NCBI GenBank assembly: GCA_910584195.1
Contig: CAJTYV010000003.1
Coordinates: forward strand, 124,001-188,000
Direction of reading: 5' to 3'
Source of the DNA: an uncultured Ruminococcus sp.
GTDB lineage: Bacteria; Bacillota; Clostridia; Oscillospirales; Ruminococcaceae
Length of the DNA: 64,000 nt
The notes beneath the pieces are model-generated. The model was not told where the DNA came from. It was given only the letters and a program-made list of their open reading frames with translations, and made no database searches. A program made the position numbers and the translations under genes. Position 1 is the stretch's first letter. Each line of letters opens with the position of its first letter. Shown in pieces: positions 60,794 through 64,000 of this stretch.

Positions 60794-62128
60794 TTATCCT
60801 ACAATAGTAAGTTCCCGAAGTACGGGAGCATTTATCGGCTCGTAGATCAAACCGTCGCTGGTTACATAATAATTATTATTCATGCTGCATTTTATAAGCG
60901 CAGTTTTTTCGCCAAAAAACTTTAGCCATATAAATTCATCGTCCTCCGCTTTCATAAGATCGAAATATGAACCTAATTCAGGAATTGCATAATAGTAATG
61001 ACCGTCGTTTGCGCCGCCCATAATTATATTATCGTCCATTGGATAAACGCCTATATTTTGGTTCAAATTAGACAAATCAAGAACATACCGTTCCTTTTTA
61101 TTTAAGTTGTATGTGTACAAGATTGTGGAAATACTGTCGTTTGTCATGAGTGTCAGGCAATTTTCGGAAACCGCTTCCAGCTCTGCACCGCGTATTCCCG
61201 TATGCAGCAGAAAATATTCGCTCTCAATATCTGCTGTACGGTTATTGACAGTTTCGCTGACTATTTTTTCGCAGTACATTTTAGGCGGAGTTTCTCCGCT
61301 GTAAATTTCTCTCCATTCATTTGAACCGCCAATATATTCATATAAAATATATTCCTGCGATGTTTCGTTTTCCGTTTCTGTATAATTAACAAAAATCGCC
61401 ATAAGCTTATCTCCGCCGTATTGATAAAACGAACTGTTGTCCGCTTTGGGGAAATCGTGAAAATCCGTAAATTCCCCGTTTTCCTCGTCAAGACGGCAAG
61501 CCGTATAGCTCTCTCCGCGAAGCATCAGCAGCCATAGACTTCCGTTGTAACACATCATGGAAAAGGGCATTTGAGAGCAAGATTCTTCGGAAATATCCGA
61601 ATAACTGTAAACGCACGTATTTTCACCTGTTTTGATGGAATACCTGTAAATATCATAACAATGGCTTGAGAAGCCGCCGCAAATATTATCGTAATTAGCA
61701 ATATAGTACAAATTTTCATCGTCAAGGGCTTCTGCCTCTATGCTCGGCAGAGTTGCTTCACAAAGCAGATCAAAATAACCTTTTTCAGCGTCAGCATTCG
61801 GGATTCCGCTGTAATCGTAAGCCATACTCTGCCCCTTGATTATAATTTGAGGAAGAAATTTGTCACGATTTTCAGTAAGCGCACATGGCGACTGCTTTTT
61901 TTCAAATTCGATTCCCGTCAGATCGTATGACTCCACATTTATAGGCGGCGCAGTTTCCTGCTTGTTAAGCTTTACCGGAATATCGGTAAAATCAGTTTCG
62001 TGATATTCCATAAAAACAGGCTCGGCAGGTGTTTGCTCTATCGGGTCAGACACGGCTTTGTCATTGGTTTGAGGATTGCAGGCAGTCAGAAGAACTGCTG
62101 CCGCCAAAAATGCAGTTATTTTTTTCAT
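60794..62128 (-). CDS. Lipoprotein of unknown function, beta-propeller-like
   Basis: 444 residues. The lipobox is LTAC (Cys near residue 17). The body has repeated beta-strand blocks with Trp/Tyr, such as CYDIYRYSIKTGENTCVYSY near 170 and ILYTYNLNKKERYVLDLS near 350, similar to a six- or seven-bladed propeller. No family recognised. A signature fold call is inferred. The upstream AGGAGG is strong. Confidence 0.65.
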   Translation of the reverse strand: MKKITAFLAAAVLLTACNPQTNDKAVSDPIEQTPAEPVFMEYHETDFTDIPVKLNKQETAPPINVESYDLTGIEFEKKQSPCALTENRDKFLPQIIIKGQSMAYDYSGIPNADAEKGYFDLLCEATLPSIEAEALDDENLYYIANYDNICGGFSSHCYDIYRYSIKTGENTCVYSYSDISEESCSQMPFSMMCYNGSLWLLMLRGESYTACRLDEENGEFTDFHDFPKADNSSFYQYGGDKLMAIFVNYTETENETSQEYILYEYIGGSNEWREIYSGETPPKMYCEKIVSETVNNRTADIESEYFLLHTGIRGAELEAVSENCLTLMTNDSISTILYTYNLNKKERYVLDLSNLNQNIGVYPMDDNIIMGGANDGHYYYAIPELGSYFDLMKAEDDEFIWLKFFGEKTALIKCSMNNNYYVTSDGLIYEPINAPVLRELTIVG

Positions 62129-62271
62129 AATAAAACCTCCTAAAAAATAAGTTTTATAAAGCAGAGCTTTGAATGCTTTTACATATAAGTGTTTTTAAAG
62201 GGCAAAAAAGACGAAACTTTTTAAGTTAAAAATAAAAAATATATGACCGATGTGAATTTCTTTCAAATCAA

Positions 62272-62300
62272 TTGACAATATGCCGAAGCCGTGATATAAT
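62272..62300 (+). promoter_or_regulatory. Consensus sigma-A promoter of the hydrolase-murF pair
   Basis: TTGACA (62272-62277), 17 bp, TATAAT (62295-62300). Family A copy 4 lies in the leader. Confidence 0.85.
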
Positions 62301-62335
62301 AAATAATGTATACGCCAATGAAAGAAAACATAGAA

Positions 62336-62462
62336 TATAACCACAGACGATGTCCCCCGCTTCTTAGTCGGAGAACATCTTTAGATTCAGTTGGAGTTAC
62401 AATCTCCGACTGAATCCGGCTTACTATTGTAAGCCGTCTGCTTGTTGAAGGCAGAACTTTGA
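62336..62462 (-). repeat. Family A multi-hairpin element (copy 4), inverted relative to the gene
   Basis: 127 bp between the promoter and the hydrolase ATG; order D-C-B-A on the plus strand. Hairpin B is GGCTTAC/GTAAGCC, C ATTCAG/CTGAAT. A 17-base piece of the element end (AAAGCAGAGCTTTGAAT) also occurs at about 62159-62175. Confidence 0.75.
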
Positions 62463-62487
62463 ATATCATCTTTATACGGAGAATGAA

Positions 62488-63258
62488 ATGATTAAAAGTG
62501 TAAACGGCATCAAAATCAATTACGAACAGAAGGGAGAGGGCGATATTATTGTCCTCCTCCACGGTTGGGGCAGCAATATAAAACTTTTTGCCAATCTTAT
62601 CGAGCTGCTTTCAAAAAAATATAAAGTCATCGCCATGGATATGCCCGGATTCGGAGAAAGCGAAGAACCGCCCTCGGCATGGTGCGTTGACGACTATGCA
62701 GATTTCGTTATCGACTTTCTGAAAGATTATGATACAAAAAAAATAATGCTTCTTGGGCACTCCTTCGGCGGACGTGTGACGATCAAGCTCAACAGCCGAA
62801 AAACTCTGCCGTTTGAGATAACTAAAGTTATCCTCGTTGACAGCGCAGGCATACTTCCGCCGAAAACTAATAAAAAGAGCTTCCGCACGTACTACTACAA
62901 GGCAGGAAAGGCGATACTTTCAACAGGTATAGTGCAGAAGTTAGCCCCCGATGCGCTGGAGAACTTCCGCAAGAAAATGGGAAGTGCCGACTATGCCGCC
63001 GCCTCGCCGCTTATGCGCCAGGTGCTTGTTAAAACGGTAAACGAGGACTTAGAGCCGCTTTTGCCAAATATAAAGTGTCCTGCGCTTCTTATATGGGGAG
63101 TGAACGATACGGCAACTCCGCTTTCGGACGGCGAAAAAATGGAGAAGCTTATCCCCGATGCAGGTCTTGTGAAGCTTGAAAATGCAGGTCATTATTCGTT
63201 CCTTGACCAGCAGTATACATTTAACAAGGTCATGAGTTCGTTTATGAAACTTGATTAA
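62488..63258 (+). CDS. Alpha/beta hydrolase
   Basis: 256 residues. Oxyanion/HG motif VLLHGWGSN near residue 24, nucleophile elbow LGHSFGGR near 90 (Ser), an acid in GVNDTATPL near 205, and catalytic His in NAGHYSFLD near 233. The substrate is unknown. The following murF-like gene begins 11 bases later in the same transcript, so an envelope role is possible. Confidence 0.85.
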   Translation: MIKSVNGIKINYEQKGEGDIIVLLHGWGSNIKLFANLIELLSKKYKVIAMDMPGFGESEEPPSAWCVDDYADFVIDFLKDYDTKKIMLLGHSFGGRVTIKLNSRKTLPFEITKVILVDSAGILPPKTNKKSFRTYYYKAGKAILSTGIVQKLAPDALENFRKKMGSADYAAASPLMRQVLVKTVNEDLEPLLPNIKCPALLIWGVNDTATPLSDGEKMEKLIPDAGLVKLENAGHYSFLDQQYTFNKVMSSFMKLD

Positions 63259-63269
63259 AGGAGAATCAG

Positions 63270-64000
63270 ATGAGTTTTATTTTATTTTGCATATATGCAG
63301 TCATAACACTGATTGCAATTATATTCTTTGCTTTGCGTGAGTTTCATATGCTCCAGCTCAACGGCTACAAAACGCCCGAGCATTCGTGGTGGATGAAGAA
63401 AAATTACAAGCGATATATTTTCCCTGTTGTATGCTTTGTATTGCAGTTTGCATCATTCTGGACGGACTTTTCAATTCCTATGGTTACGGCATTTTCACTG
63501 TTCAATTTCAGCATAGCAATAGCAAACAAACCCGGAAAGAAGTTCAAGAAGCCATTTGTTTATACGGCAAGAGTAAAGCGTATGCTTGCGACTTTCTTTA
63601 TTATAATTGCGGCAGTTTTTGCAGTTTCATGGAGCATAGGTATGACGCCATGCTTATGTACCGAGTGGAGACCTTTTAATGAAGCAAGTTCGTTTATACT
63701 TGTTGGAAGCGCACTGTATCTCACGCCCATACTCGTACCGCTTGCGAATATCATCAACAAGCCTATCGAGACTTCCGTGCAGAAATGGTACATCAACGAT
63801 GCCAAAAAAATCCTTGCTTCATGTCCTGATCTTCACAAGGTCGGAATCACGGGCAGCTACGGCAAAACATCCATGAAATTCTACCTCAGCGAACTGCTTT
63901 CCTCGCAGTACGAAACGCTGAAAACTCCCGAAAGCTTCAACACTCCCATGGGTGTTACGATAACCGTAAGACGCGACCTTAAGCCTACTCACGAATATTT
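63270..64000 (+). CDS. Mur ligase (MurF-like) with N-terminal membrane region, 3' end cut by window edge
   Basis: 243 complete codons visible. ATG at 63270 follows AAAGGAG. Four or five membrane helices (residues about 1-170) precede the Mur ligase ATP-binding motif GITGSYGKTSMKFYL near 194 and SFNTPMGVT near 225. The membrane part is unusual for MurF but known in Clostridia. Probably UDP-MurNAc-tripeptide D-Ala-D-Ala ligase or a related amide ligase; the rest is outside the window. Confidence 0.8.
   Translation, partial: MSFILFCIYAVITLIAIIFFALREFHMLQLNGYKTPEHSWWMKKNYKRYIFPVVCFVLQFASFWTDFSIPMVTAFSLFNFSIAIANKPGKKFKKPFVYTARVKRMLATFFIIIAAVFAVSWSIGMTPCLCTEWRPFNEASSFILVGSALYLTPILVPLANIINKPIETSVQKWYINDAKKILASCPDLHKVGITGSYGKTSMKFYLSELLSSQYETLKTPESFNTPMGVTITVRRDLKPTHEY

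Noticed and set aside
1..64000. tRNA, rRNA, transposase or phage genes
   Set aside because: I looked for the usual motifs on both strands and saw none; a scan with a tRNA or IS finder would settle it.

Overview
The window looks like chromosome of a low-to-mid GC, Gram-positive, spore-forming, strictly anaerobic Clostridium relative, most likely a Ruminococcus-like member of the Oscillospiraceae. This rests on dipicolinate synthase (dpaAB) and germination protease (gpr) for spores, dockerin and cohesin-like domains, a BspA-type leucine-rich repeat protein, a Trp T-box leader in front of trpB2, consensus sigma-A promoters (TTGACA, 17 bp, TATAAT), and Firmicutes gene orders (SRP RNA-dnaX-ybaB-recR, ruvC-ruvA-ruvB, ecfA1-ecfA2-ecfT, gpr next to rpsT). 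The species call is inference. I saw no tRNA, rRNA, CRISPR array, transposase or prophage genes.

Layout. 1-7.5 kb: trpB2 with its T-box leader, a zinc-ribbon/TPM membrane pair, a secreted CAP-dockerin protein, dpaA-dpaB and a lipoprotein. 7.7-19 kb: one eight-gene operon behind a perfect sigma-A promoter. It has a very large binding protein with carbohydrate-binding-like domains, two permease pairs, an NHL/TPR membrane protein, a Yip1-like protein and a DUF5696 protein, and no ATPase. 19-33 kb: glyS, small membrane proteins, cysS, a DUF4190/DUF2752 pair with a frameshift, a cohesin-like lipoprotein behind a Clp ATPase, CvpA, DUF5711, truA and YfhO. 33-46 kb: a long leftward stretch from ruvC to ecfT with ruvCAB, SseB, a C39-like protein, a divergent phosphohexomutase, a methyltransferase and the ECF module, which is split by a 3.7 kb LRR-dockerin gene. 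46-64 kb: a zinc-ribbon protein with tandem repeats, mscL, uvrC, a radical SAM/SPASM-dockerin pair, prfB, a VanY-type carboxypeptidase, gpr, rpsT, recR-ybaB-dnaX, SRP RNA, lipoproteins, an alpha/beta hydrolase and the 5' part of a murF-like gene.

Working together. Three secreted proteins carry dockerins (CAP, LRR, repeat protein) and one lipoprotein carries a cohesin-like domain, so a cohesin-dockerin surface display system is likely. One dockerin protein is translationally coupled to a radical SAM/SPASM enzyme, which suggests a post-translationally modified, dockerin-docked repeat protein. The 7.7-19 kb operon probably imports a complex carbohydrate using an ATPase encoded elsewhere.

Between genes are two dispersed repeat families. 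Family A has four copies of a four-hairpin element, each upstream of a CDS. Family B has nine fold-back elements with a shared core but outer arms that differ between copies while staying self-complementary. Most family B copies sit beside stop codons. These, with the radical SAM-dockerin pair and the eight-gene operon, are the most interesting signals here.
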